Assembly: GCF_001949145.1 (NCBI RefSeq)
Contig: NW_019091376.1
Span: 2,102,314-2,166,313, forward strand
Length of the DNA stretch: 64,000 nt
Source of the DNA: Acanthaster planci
Lineage: Eukaryota; Echinodermata; Asteroidea; Valvatida; Acanthasteridae
Reading direction: 5' to 3'
Below the pieces are notes generated by a model. The model did no database searches, was not told the DNA's origin, and was given only the letters and a program-made list of their open reading frames with translations. The translations under genes were made by a program, and so were the position numbers. Below, one piece after another: positions 12,801 through 22,400 of this stretch (positions are counted from its first letter, which is position 1; the number at the start of each line of letters is the position of its first letter).

Positions 12801-15800
12801 TCTAGAGATTGGATGACGCTGCATTCCACATTCCTGCCTCAACTGAGCAGATAACACGCTCTTACAGTGGGTTGTTCTTTCTCTGTCTCCTGCTTGGCAG
12901 GCTCAGTCTTGCCAGAATGGTTCCACCTCTGTTTGATGATTTCTAACTCTTTCTTTCTTTGCTCCTGAAACAATAACAGATTGTTTTTTTTGGTGTAAAC
13001 GGGGCGTTGATAGGTTAATATTTGAACTCTAAAGTCATGCAAGCACTTATTCTAAATTGGATATAAAATGTGTTGAACAAGCACTTCACACAGGTCATTA
13101 AGTAGTTATGTCAAATTCTGTTTTGGCTGACTTTCACATGTAAAAATATGTGGATTTTGCTTACAAAATGTTTCTTCAACTCTAACCCCCCTAGGGTGTA
13201 TGTAAAGTCATATTGTAATCGGAGGATTAAGGACGACTGTTAGGGTTGAACTATCTCTGCAAAGACTGGCATCCATGTGTCTGATACAGCTTTGTTGACA
13301 TAACCCTCTGCAAATTCAGCATTTACCTGGATCTTTTTATTGATATCGTTGCTTTGCCAATTCTCCTGGTGTTGACGAAGTCTGTCCTGGATGGACTTGG
13401 CCATGGCACTCACACGTGGCTCCACTTTATTGGGGGTCGTGGCTGGAGCGGTGGCCGTCTTGTGCCTCCCAAAGTACGCCTTGACATCAGTGACTCCCTC
13501 CTTGACCGAAGCCTGGTTGGTGCTTGCTCCAGATGATGCCACTGCCTGTTTCTTTTTGGCTTGGTCTGGCTGTGGTGCAGGCCGCTTGGTAGAAGACTGA
13601 GTTGTGGAGGTGACATTAGTAGAGCTGATGGTAGTGGTGGGTGGTCCTGCTCTGGGTTTAGGAGTTGGCTGTTGCTGCTCTTGGGCAAAGTGCTTCTGTA
13701 CTTCCAGTCGGGAGGGCTCTCTCTCCCGAGACAGGGACACCTGGATCCGTTTCCTGGCCGGGGTGCCTCCTGAGGTAGACTTGGAGGGCGAGCCCACGGA
13801 GGATTTTCCCACCTCCTGTTTCTGCTCTACCAGCCTGGAGTACGCACTGACCTTGGCAGGGCTACCAGTTGGAAGAGATCTAAGCTCAGCCTTGCCTCCT
13901 GGTTTTGCCGACTTGGAGTCTTCCCCCGAGGTGTTTTTCTCCCTGGCAGGGCTGCTGCTTGTTGGGAGTGATCTCATCTGGGCCTTACCCTGCCCGTTTC
14001 CAAAAGCTGCTGGCTTGTGATCCTCCTGGTCCTCAAACCTCACACTGCGGGCTGGCTTTTTGGGTGTAACTGACAAGATTCCGTTACCTTGCTTTGCTGG
14101 CAGATGGTCATCACTTACTTCCTCAACTGGTTTAGGACGCTCCCATTTACGTGTTGATGGCTTCTCCTGAGGATAGAATTGTTTCCTTTTTAAATTCAAT
14201 CATCCATATTTAAAATTGAGATCAAAGCATTAAAGTAGGCATTTCAAGCAAAATCTTCATGTGTTTTTTTTCTAGCATTCACTGTAGAGAGTGGCACAAG
14301 CAGTGTTGCAGTCGAGACCACTTAAGACCTTCACAAGACCAACACAAGACTTCCAGTCTGAATTCAAGTCACAAGCTATTCAAATGAACTGCAATAAAAG
14401 CATTCTTTTGTCATTTTCACCGTGTTACTTGTGACTGGTTTTGTGATGGTCTCGACTACAACATTGGGTATAATAATACTTTCCAGTTAACTACCTTGTC
14501 GATAAAACAAGAGTGCATATGCCAAGGCAAATGTTGCAAAAGTAAAGTGGAAATTTTGCCAGTAGTTGAAACCTGGGGGTCCAAATATATGCCTTGAAAG
14601 GAAACACAGGCCTGATGTCAAAGTTGTTAGGATATTGCACTTTTCAAATGCATTGCCATAACAAAATAGGGGCGACAAAATGGCCTACTGCAGGCCTCAG
14701 AGTGTGCAAAAGACAACACACCTCTCTGGCTAAAATCCTGAAGTAGACTAATCAAGGATAGCTCATGCGATGTTGATATACGGCAGACAAAAAGTTATCC
14801 AGGTCCGAACAATCTACCCTTCCTGCAGCGCGGTATTTTCTCACCTCGTGTTGGAAGTGATGTTTAGGGTGGTCCAGGTCGTCCTCCCAGCTGTTGATGC
14901 TGGCTGCCAGGGCAGCAAACCTGCTCTTCCTAGTGCTGGGCATGGAGCTGCCGCTGGGCTGCTGCTGTTGTGCATCCTCCTGCTGCCGCGGCCGTGGTGC
15001 TGACACATTCTGGGGAGAGTCGAGCTCCGACCCGTCTGTGAAGACAACACATAACATGAAGGCTGCATGCTACATATACATGTAGTTAACTGTCATTCAG
15101 GATGAATTTAAGGACTTAATGCAGGAGGCCAATAAAACTATTACCGCGCATGTGGGTTAGCACTCATATTTTCAAGAAATTGTCCCATCATGGATGGCCA
15201 CTGGATTTCCCAACAAGAATCAGATGCTGGACATCAATCCATAAGGAGTGATGGCCCCGGCGCTCCAATACTGGCTTTGAGTGGAAAAATTTCACCAGGT
15301 TTGGGCTTGTATGGTGGGATCACAACTGGAGGTTTGTGGGTCTACTCACCTGCGGCTGACCACTCCCTTCTCATATCAGCCAGCTTACTCATGCGTGACC
15401 GGATGGAGGGGATAGCGGGTGTGTCTGGCTTCACTTCGCTGCTCTGCAGTGCAGACTTCACTGGGGAGTCTGTACCAGTACATTGAAAGAGAAAGCTCAG
15501 GCATTTGAAAGTAACAATAGTGGGGTGGCAAACACAAGTATCTCTCTGTGTCCTATGAGGCCTCCCTCCCCCTTCCATTTCAGGCCGGCGATTCAGAAAA
15601 ACTTGAACACAAACCAATTGTAATCATAGGCCATACATGTACCCACATGCCAAGCAGGGTTTCATCTAGTACTGAAGGATATGTACATGTATTGGCCTGT
15701 CCTTTCCAAGCCAAGGTTAAGAATTACAAGTACCTGTCCACTCCCAATAGGTTTTTGAAACCCCTACGGTAGGTACAATTTGAGGTCATATTTCCATTGT

Positions 15801-18767
15801 ACATGTACCTAATATTTTGGAAGATACCTGTTACTTGAGGATTTATTCACCCGTGTTCAAGATTCATGTAATTAATAGGGGCTTGTATTAAAATTTTGCC
15901 CTTAACAACTTCCTGTCCAAAATGGTGTTTGCCTGTCCTCAGATCAGGTGGGAAGGTGGCTAGATGAGACACGTCAAGAATCTAATTTACATACATGTAC
16001 ACGTCTTTGAATTAAGTTTAAAAAAAAATTGTTTTCACCATAATTCCTGTACCATTGGCTGTTGGCCTATAGTATGCCGTCTGCTGCCTGTTGTTGTGTT
16101 TATTCCAAAACTTAGTGTCAAAATCTCTGCATGTGACATTTTAATTGCAGGATGGGCCTCAAGCTGGACCAAGAGAGGGTACTATTTTCTTAACAACAGC
16201 GGCTCTTTTGGTCAGAACTGAACTTCGCTGGAAGGGTTCACGAACGACTAAGAAATGCACGCGTCACAGTCACATCGCTACCAACAAATTGAACACTATA
16301 CATGATCTCCTAGGACTTTGGAATGGATGCATTTAAAGGCAGCTGGCTTTTGCCTGACACTGACCGTCAAATCGGACTTTCTTCTCGTCACTGTCCGAGG
16401 AGTTCATGTCTGTCAGTGGAGTTCTCCTCTTGCGGGGTGACACCTGGGATTGGTTCATCTTCTTAGCCAAGTTTTCACTCCTCGCCCGCGTCCTCTCCAG
16501 AAGTCTCTGAGAAACAATGAAGGAAACAACCACACCATTGGGCTATGCTCAACTCAATGGTTTTTAATTGAACCATCACAGTTTCCTGGTTGTGCAAAGC
16601 TACAGTACATGAAATGGTAGAAATATTACACATGCATCATACATTGTACATGTACCTTGATATCACTTTTAACTAATGTTAAAATCAAGGTTTTACTTCT
16701 TATGTGTACAAGTTACTTGTATTGAGGTGTCCATGTGGATAGTGGTGGTATCTTGTATGATCGGATCATAGGTTCAAATGCTGGAGTCTTGGGGTATTTT
16801 CCCCCCTAACCTTCTTTATTATTTTGTATGTACATGCGTGCTTATTCATAACATTCCAAAATGCAAGCATTGGAAGTATCACAAACCGAAGACCAGTTTA
16901 TCCTTCTTTTGTCCTTGGAATCTTTATCAACAGTCCACTGATGTGATTGACTGGTTTTTTTTTTTTACTCTGTGGTTAAAATGTTGTCTGGCGATTTAGG
17001 GTCAACTTCGCTCAACCCCCCCTGTCTCCACTTTGCCCAACTGTCACTTCACCCACTGCATTGCATTGCCACTCTATTCCACTACCAGTCTTTCTGCTCT
17101 GGGGAGTGTGAGTAGCTAAAGACAGCTTTATGCGTTAAGGTACATGTGCACAAACAAGCCTACAGCAGTTTAACAGACGTCAGACGTTTTATTCGGCTCA
17201 GTAGGCAATATGAATATTAGACTGATGGTAACGTTGATGATTTGCCCAGACAATGCAACCTCTACATTTTTTTCCCCCCACCTCAAAATTTGAAAAGTCA
17301 TCTGTGTTGCGATACAGTAAACACCGCATTAAATTTCAGGAAGGTTTATCCAGACTTCTGTTGGTGATTTATGGTACTGGAGGGTTTTTATTCAATAATT
17401 CTTTCACTTTATTTGGAATCCTGCTACATGCATGTAGCCCTACATGTGTGTAGTATTGGTCAAGAAGTACACGTAAATGTAGGTCTAGTAACAGTACTTT
17501 CACACTGAATCACTGAAAATTTTAACTGTAGTCAACAGTTTATTAATTGAAAGAAGTTAAAAACAAAGATAACAGTATAAAGAAAATATGAATTTTAAGC
17601 TTTTCAGTCAAAATCCTCATCCATATTTAGGCCTATGCACAAAATAATTGCAGTTTGCTATGCACACACCTTGAGGTCTTGAAAAATAGTTAACAACCCC
17701 CTCCCTTCACATGCCCACACCGGCCCATCTCCACTATGATGTTACTATCATGTGTTGACGCGTGTTGACGTTGTGTTGACATTAATTAGTACGACCGACG
17801 TCAACACACCGTCAACACACCTAAATCACATTCTAAATTAACAGAAACGCAATTCGATTGCAATATAATGCCTAAATACAATTTGGCTAACAACAGTAGG
17901 CGACATTTGGGGGGAAAAGCCATTTTATTTCACGAAAATAACACCCTCCGCACAACCACAACAGACGGTGGCCATGTTGCCTCGATCAGACGGACCATAC
18001 CATTATGCTACAGGGGGTCACCTGTATACAGTAAACCATGGAACGGTCCAAACGCTGTGAGAAGGTAAGATGGCGGTGAACAGCAGCGCTGCTCAGAGAC
18101 AATTTTTTCGCGTGAAAAATCACCCTTGAAATGTTGTAAAATGTAAACTTGATTAATAAGAAATTATTCCTAAGCGTATACATTACAGTTCGATACGTCT
18201 GTTTTCTGTTTTCAATGCATTTTGTAAGTGTTGGCGGTGTGTTGTCGTTACTATCAATGTGTTGACGGTGTGTTGATGCTGATTAGTACAACCTGTTCGC
18301 AGACACGGCATATGAGTATGACCATGATGACATCGATCTCTTTATGATTTATCCGCCAAAAACTTCGATACAAATTGCTCTAGCAGTCTAGGCTAATTGA
18401 TCTAATTTACAGGAAACATTCTGCCCAAGATCTGATTAGTCTGTTAGTACGACCCCATTGTAAATGTAGGCCTACATCCTGTACATAGGCCTCATGTATG
18501 ACATCATCATCATAATTAATAACTGTGCCTGGTTGATCTTGTGAAAAGATGGCAGGGTTTTGAAGGAAATTATGAGGGGAATTGGAGAGTGGTGAACATT
18601 GTGAAAACAGTTCCTGAAATAAAAATTTATCACTATCAGAGTTACGGTCATGACGTTAGAATGCATGGTTAGGCCCTAGGCCTAGATTTTAACGTTTTTT
18701 GGCCTTTATTAGTTCTGAAGTTTATTTAAAATTTAGAAAGATACCTTACCTCTGTATACTCGTCCAT
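3749..18767 (-). CDS. ANLN: Anillin, actin-binding cytokinesis scaffold (17 coding exons)
   Basis: Coding exons join in frame to 3468 nt, 1155 aa, close to vertebrate anillin (about 1120 aa). Anillin crosslinks F-actin, myosin II, septins, RhoA and membrane at the contractile ring. The N-terminus [19 protein letters not shown] matches the family start, followed by a basic RKRR (31-34) that may be nuclear-localising. Residues about 54-750 are low-complexity Ser/Pro/Lys-rich with an Asp/Glu tract at about 613-630. The anillin homology region (AHD) runs from about 751 ([25 protein letters not shown]) to 1005. The PH domain starts at about 1010 ([20 protein letters not shown]) and reaches the C-terminus ([19 protein letters not shown]). 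Start: only ATG in the first exon, good Kozak context (GTGATGG). All introns are GT-AG; the exon 9 donor (GTCTCT) is weak. Head-to-head with GINS2, convergent with the psq-type gene. Confidence 0.96.
4392..4573 (-). CDS. ANLN: Anillin coding exon 16, PH domain
   Basis: Residues 1056-1115: [33 protein letters not shown] and [14 protein letters not shown]. Strands of the PH domain that follow the NPIG-RINL element in vertebrates. Donor AA|GTGAGT, phase 2. Confidence 0.95.
4894..5001. repeat. 27-bp tandem repeat, 4 copies
   Basis: Four head-to-tail copies of a 27-bp unit (AGNTTGTAGCCAGCAA-MAGGAAAATGA) at 4894, 4921, 4948 and 4975. Copies differ at one to three positions. The unit is a multiple of 3 and open in one minus frame, but it lies inside anillin intron 15 after a strong donor, so it is not coding. 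Confidence 0.9.
5252..5446 (-). CDS. ANLN: Anillin coding exon 15, AHD-PH junction
   Basis: 65 codons, residues 991-1055: [14 protein letters not shown] closes the AHD, then the PH domain opens with [19 protein letters not shown] and [13 protein letters not shown]. The Trp and FGAWHRRWC core is fully conserved. Donor AAA|GTGAGT. Confidence 0.97.
5674..5700. repeat. Perfect 10-bp hairpin in anillin intron 14
   Basis: CCAACCGATA and TATCGGTTGG separated by 7 nt. Lies in the intron between exons 14 and 15. Small and possibly chance, but exact. Confidence 0.5.
6233..6364 (-). CDS. ANLN: Anillin coding exon 14, end of homology region
   Basis: 44 codons, phase 0 at both ends: [20 protein letters not shown] and RVNRFMLSK, equivalent to the PGGLSAVRTSNFALVGS block. 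Donor AAG|GTAGGT. Confidence 0.95.
7073..7220 (-). CDS. ANLN: Anillin coding exon 13, homology region
   Basis: Residues 897-946: [17 protein letters not shown], then [14 protein letters not shown], matching the VxNDFEINIEVYSL and TPKRLL blocks of vertebrate anillin. Donor AGG|GTGAGT. Confidence 0.95.
7624..7747 (-). CDS. ANLN: Anillin coding exon 12, homology region
   Basis: Residues 856-896: [20 protein letters not shown], the strand-rich part of the AHD. Acceptor CCTACAG, donor TT|GTAAGC, phase 2 out. Confidence 0.94.
8057..8236 (-). CDS. ANLN: Anillin coding exon 11, homology region
   Basis: Residues 796-855: [13 protein letters not shown], then [17 protein letters not shown], equivalent to the SEIRLPLK strand of the C2-like fold in the AHD. 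Donor AAG|GTATGC. Confidence 0.95.
8654..8789 (-). CDS. ANLN: Anillin coding exon 10, start of homology region
   Basis: Residues 751-795. [16 protein letters not shown] and [13 protein letters not shown] match the start of the anillin homology domain. Acceptor ACCACAG, donor CTG|GTGGGT, phase 1 out. Confidence 0.95.
8790..10440 (-). other. ANLN: Anillin intron 9 (1.65 kb)
   Basis: AT-rich intron without a supported exon. The plus-strand open frame at 10336-10551 reads through the exon 9 border in antisense and is not credible as a gene. ACATGTAC/ATCGGTACATG palindromes occur near 9735-9755 and 10180-10200. Confidence 0.6.
10441..10680 (-). CDS. ANLN: Anillin coding exon 9
   Basis: Residues 671-750, phase 0 at both ends. 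Codes [13 protein letters not shown] and [10 protein letters not shown], ending PIPIKEQIQ. The donor is CAG|GTCTCT, poor at +3 to +5, but the frame meets TAA two codons later and the join to [10 protein letters not shown] in exon 10 keeps the homology, so this end is well constrained. Confidence 0.88.
11224..11438 (-). CDS. ANLN: Anillin coding exon 8 with Asp/Glu tract
   Basis: Residues about 599-670. Carries an almost uninterrupted acidic run ([20 protein letters not shown]) encoded by GAT/GAC repeats, then [20 protein letters not shown], a conserved helical block. Donor CAG|GTGGGC. Confidence 0.92.
11832..12216 (-). CDS. ANLN: Anillin coding exon 7
   Basis: Residues 471-598. Starts [17 protein letters not shown]; acidic and Ser-rich ([19 protein letters not shown]), then [16 protein letters not shown]. 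Phase 0 in, phase 1 out (donor CCA|GTGAGT). Confidence 0.92.
12217..12865 (-). other. ANLN: Anillin intron 6 (649 bp)
   Basis: AT-rich sequence between coding exons 7 and 6. I see no exon, repeat or RNA gene in it. Confidence 0.6.
12866..12964 (-). CDS. ANLN: Anillin coding exon 6
   Basis: 33 codons starting [14 protein letters not shown] after acceptor GTTTCAG; donor ACT|GTAAGA. Continues the charged helix begun at the end of exon 5. Residues 438-470. Confidence 0.92.
13327..14166 (-). CDS. ANLN: Anillin coding exon 5 (large, disordered region)
   Basis: 840 nt, residues 158-437, phase 0 at both ends. Low-complexity Ser/Pro/Lys/Arg-rich. The motif of the type [10 protein letters not shown] and the repeated R-S-L-P-T-S-P-A-K segments fall here, in the part of anillin that binds myosin and actin in vertebrates. 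Ends in [20 protein letters not shown]. Confidence 0.93.
14303..14464. mobile_element. Short inverted-repeat element in anillin intron 4
   Basis: GTGTTGCAGTCGAGACCA (14303-14320) is mirrored by TGGTCTCGACTACAACAT (14447-14464), 16 of 18 positions complementary. TCACAA-ACC segments just inside each arm also match. The 162-bp size and the terminal arms fit a MITE-like non-autonomous element. No target-site duplication was identified. Confidence 0.55.
14845..15035 (-). CDS. ANLN: Anillin coding exon 4
   Basis: Residues 94-157. Contains Gln-rich [12 protein letters not shown] and [18 protein letters not shown], a conserved anillin block. Acceptor TTCACAG, donor GAG|GTGAGA, ends in phase 0. Confidence 0.92.
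15350..15469 (-). CDS. ANLN: Anillin coding exon 3
   Basis: Acceptor GGTACAG, phase 1 in and out. Codes [19 protein letters not shown] and [15 protein letters not shown]; donor CAG|GTGAGT. Residues 54-93. The Met-Ser-Lys-Leu-Ala and REWS stretch is typical of the anillin N-terminal region. Confidence 0.9.
16365..16506 (-). CDS. ANLN: Anillin coding exon 2
   Basis: Begins [16 protein letters not shown] after acceptor CTCAG, then [12 protein letters not shown] with a basic cluster, and ends KKVRFD in phase 1 (donor GACG|GTCAGT). Confidence 0.93.
16507..18749 (-). other. ANLN: Anillin intron 1 (2.2 kb)
   Basis: Separates the 18-bp first coding exon from exon 2. Contains the GTGTTGACG-rich inverted/direct repeat element described at 17741-18292. 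An AAGATGGCGG sequence at about 18067, which resembles a YY1 site, lies inside that element. Otherwise AT-rich without supported exons. Confidence 0.6.
17741..18292. mobile_element. GTGTTGACG-rich repeat-bounded element in anillin intron 1
   Basis: Left boundary: GTTACTATCA-TGTGTTGACG (17741-17760) plus further GTGTTGAC units, followed by an inverted block CGTCAACACACCGTCAACAC (from 17799). Right boundary: GTTACTATCA-ATGTGTTGACG (18247-18266) and GTGTTGACGGTGTGTTGATG (18259-18278). ATTAGTAC follows both. The ends therefore share a direct copy and an inverted copy of the same short unit around about 440 bp of unique sequence. A foldback or MITE-type element is the simplest reading. Confidence 0.5.
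18750..18767 (-). CDS. ANLN: Anillin coding exon 1
   Basis: Codes MDEYTE only; donor GAG|GTAAGG, phase 0. Such a tiny first coding exon is split inside the conserved anillin N-terminal TE-LLERTR motif, which is why it is believable. Confidence 0.88.
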
Positions 18768-19260
18768 CACTGGGCAGTTTTTCAGAAAAGAGGAGCAAAA
18801 TTTAACGAATAAGCACTCCTTCCTCCTCACAACTCCTCACCAACTCCTGACAACTATTTCGGTTTTCTATCGATGTCCTTTTTGCCGGTTTTGAATTTGA
18901 TGCGCATTTGCTGCTGTTGCATCATGGGAAATATTCTGTCTCTTTCAGAAATTTAATTTTCTTTTTATATATATCTATCTAGTTTTCCTTTTTTAAAATG
19001 ATAATTTAGCACTTAATTAATTGAAAAAAGCTATGGTACAAAATATTTTATTTTTTTTGATATATTTATCCTTATTTTGATTTACAATAAAAATCCAAAT
19101 ATTGTAATGTTAAAGGTCACGCTTGTCACATGCACAAACAAATTTCAGTGCTTACGCGCGCAAAGTAATACGATTTAGTTTGAGTCCAAGTTTACGGTCA
19201 TGTGTACATCAGGCAATATTCTACGTGTTATGGCCCATATTTAAGTAAATTCTTATTACT
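18768..19260. promoter_or_regulatory. Putative bidirectional ANLN/GINS2 promoter
   Basis: 493 bp between the two divergent start codons, so both transcription start sites and 5' UTRs must lie here unless there are upstream noncoding exons. Possible elements by eye: TTTTGAA (18889-18895) next to GCCGG, reminiscent of a CDE/CHR cell-cycle element; GCGCGCAAA (19156-19164), loosely E2F-like; CATCATGGGAAAT near 18920. None was tested. The left part (18800-18920) has pyrimidine-rich CTCCTCAC repeats; the centre is very AT-rich. Confidence 0.65.
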
Positions 19261-19465
19261 ATGGATCCGTCTGAGGTGGAATTTTTAGCCGAAAAACAGA
19301 TAGTAACTATTGTTCCGAATTTCTCCCATGACGAAGTGTTCTTGATCGGGGGCAATATCGGACCGTTCAACGCTGGACTGCCAGTGCAGGTTCCAATGTG
19401 GATGGCAATCAACTTGAAGCAGAGGCAGAAATGTAGAATACAACCGCCCGACTGGATGGATGTTG
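19261..19465 (+). CDS. GINS2: GINS2 exon 1
   Basis: Residues 1-68: [20 protein letters not shown] through PPDWMDV, the whole beta domain. Donor TTG|GTATGG, phase 1. Confidence 0.96.
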
Positions 19466-22400
19466 GTATGGAAAACATATTCCCAGGGATTTGAACATTT
19501 TCGAAAGTGCCCTGACTGTACTTTATCACCCACATGTGGATGACAAAGTATCTGCCAGTTAAAGAGGGAACAGTTCAATTCGTACCTTCGACAACTCGTA
19601 CCATGGACGACTCGTACCATTAACTCAGCATACTGTAATTGTATGATTTCTTACATTTGCCGAGTCACACCTTGGACAACTCGTACCTCCAGTAAAGACA
19701 ACTCATACCTTCGTGTACGAGACAACTCGTAGTCGTACAAGTACCTTCACAGAAATCAGAGCTTGCTCAGAGTACCCCTGCAACTGTGGGGTCCGACATC
19801 CGCCCCATTCCCATGAACGTGGGCATCGTGGGAGTTGATTGACATTGGACCCCATAGTTCTGGGGGTATGCTCAGAGCTCATTTGTATTACAATCAACTT
19901 GAACAATTTAGTTTCTTAGTCATGCTTCGTCACCTAGTTTGCCTCTCTGGCCGCACTGCCTTCCCTACATGCCAGTACAGTGACATTCATGTGAGACGCA
20001 TCAACGTTAGTGTGTGTGCGTGCATGGTCAGGCAACTAACGCTGGTCAATGTGGCCAGTCGTTGTTGCGTGCAATTTAGAATCTTCACCAATGTGTTGAA
20101 CAGCAGTATGCCTAATTTTTTTGCCTAATTTTTCGAAATTCTGTATCAGTAGGCCTGTTGTAAAATATTTTTGAACAAAACCCCCCAAAAAGTGGGTGAT
20201 GAGTATAGCAATAAATGAGTAAATAAGTTCAATATTCCAGTTGCACTTATAAGTTATTACTTAAGTTGGATAACTGGATTAATATGTTGACCAACAGATT
20301 TTGAAATTAAGGTTATAAACAATTATCCACAAACAAAAATTTTTGGTGAACTTCAACTCTCAGTGCCAGCTCCTGCATTAATTCCTGCTCACACATTCCA
20401 GAAACTTCAGTGTCGATATCGAGTCAATCAAAATCGTATAATGGGAAAAAGAAGACAGAGATTTGTATCTTTAAGATACATCCAAAAACTCTAAGATTGG
20501 AAGACATTCAGTCTGTGGGCCCACACCAGTTGTGTACTGTGGATGGTGTGCCATGCGTATGCTGTATCAGCGTTGCGGCCTCTCAACGGTCGAGTTGTCC
20601 CAAGTCAAGTTAGTAAACGGTCAGGTTGTTCGACATCCGTCATGTAAACCGACGGTGCAAACACCCATGACAGGCATTATGCAGAAAATCATGTTCACGC
20701 TCGAGTTCTTTCCAGGAGATTTATGATACATTACATTTATGATACATTACATTTATTTATACATCCTTGATGTATTTGTCAAATCAGATCTTAAACATGA
20801 TGAAAAAGAAAAGCAAGAAAGTTGCAACTGAATTGCGAACATGAAGGTACAAGTGGTCTTACCTCGAGGTATGAGTTGTCAAAGGTACGAGTTGTCCAAG
20901 GTAGGAGTCGTCCATGGTACCAGTCGTCCAAGATAGAAGTCATGTAAGGTATGGGTCTCTCAATGATTTGAAATCGTTCATGATGCCTAACATGCCTGAT
21001 GTAACATTAGAGACAAGTTACAAATGTGTTTTTGACTATTTGTCATTATTACTCAGACAAACTCCAGGCCAAAAAGCAAGAGGAAAAAGATTCACCTATC
21101 TTCCAGCCAATGCTGAATGAAAACTACATGGAGGTTACTAAATTGTTATTAAGCCAGTAAGTTTCCACATTATTTAATTTTTGTCATTGTTCAAAAAGGG
21201 GAGTGCTCCAACATGTCTAATTTGTAATAACTAAATTGTAATAACTAAAATGTTGGCTTGGATTGGTATCTCCTGGGTTGCATGATTAAAGAGCAAGTAC
21301 TGGCAGACAAGCTGTTTAAATGAAAACAAATTGAAGGCAATATCTTGGAATTCCTTGTCGAAAAACTGGTCATAGGATTATTCCAATAACAGATTTTTCA
21401 CCAATATGATTTATCAAAAAGTAACAATTGTCTAAAATAAATTTCAATTGCAGCTATTACTAGGGAGTTTCAGATCTTGATACTACACACTGTTTGAAAA
21501 CCACTAGACTTGGATTAATGAAACGTGCAACTGGAAACGTGGGATAAGTATTACTTTGACTTCCACTTCACTGGTATTATTGTACAGTGCAACTGATGAC
21601 ATACCCCATGCTGATGAGGTTCACACGCTGATTAAGGACATCTGGGATTTGAGAATGTCCAAATTGAGACAGAGCATAGACAAGTTTGTCAAAGATCAGG
21701 AGACCTACGCCAGGGTAAGGACAAGAGGCAGTTTTACATATACATGTATGTTGGAAAAAATTCACTTACCCTAACCCCCAAAGGGTTGTTGGCCCTAACC
21801 TTCCCCATTCACACAAAGTTAAACATACATATGGGACTTTGTGCACAGAGGCTGTTGGACTTTGTTTTTCTGAGGTATGCCAAACCCAAAGCAAAAGCCA
21901 GATGTTATGGGCCTACCAGACTCATTCCCACAGAATTAAACACTTTATTACTGTTTAATTCTGTGTGGTTGGGGAAGGTTAGGGCTAAAGAAGCAAAGCT
22001 TTGTACAGTAAAGGTTACTACAGTCAGTAAGCAGTTTGCAGCAGTTTTTTTTGGTTGACTTTTTGGTTCACTTTAGAAGAGAAAACTGAAAGCCTACATG
22101 TAAATTGTGCTCACAGAGGTGTTTTTTGTGTGAACTTAGTAACTATGAAATCGGGGCCTGATAGAGTGTTCCTTACGTCCAGCCCCTTGGCACCGATATT
22201 CTGTAGATCCTATTCTCAGGCACCAGCACCAATTTTATAATGCTGGTGCATAGCAGTGCTGGAGCCTCGCATTTCATGCTGGTGCTAAGCTGTACTAATG
22301 TACATGTACTAGCCAGTGTTAAGCCTGTCCAAACTGAAAATTCAAAAAGGGAAGCATGCTTTTGTTTGGTGAGCCCTTAGAATTTTTGTAGGCCCCTAGA

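Noticed and set aside
13604-14020. Plus-strand open frame (138 aa)
   Set aside because: Antisense shadow of anillin exon 5; no domain.
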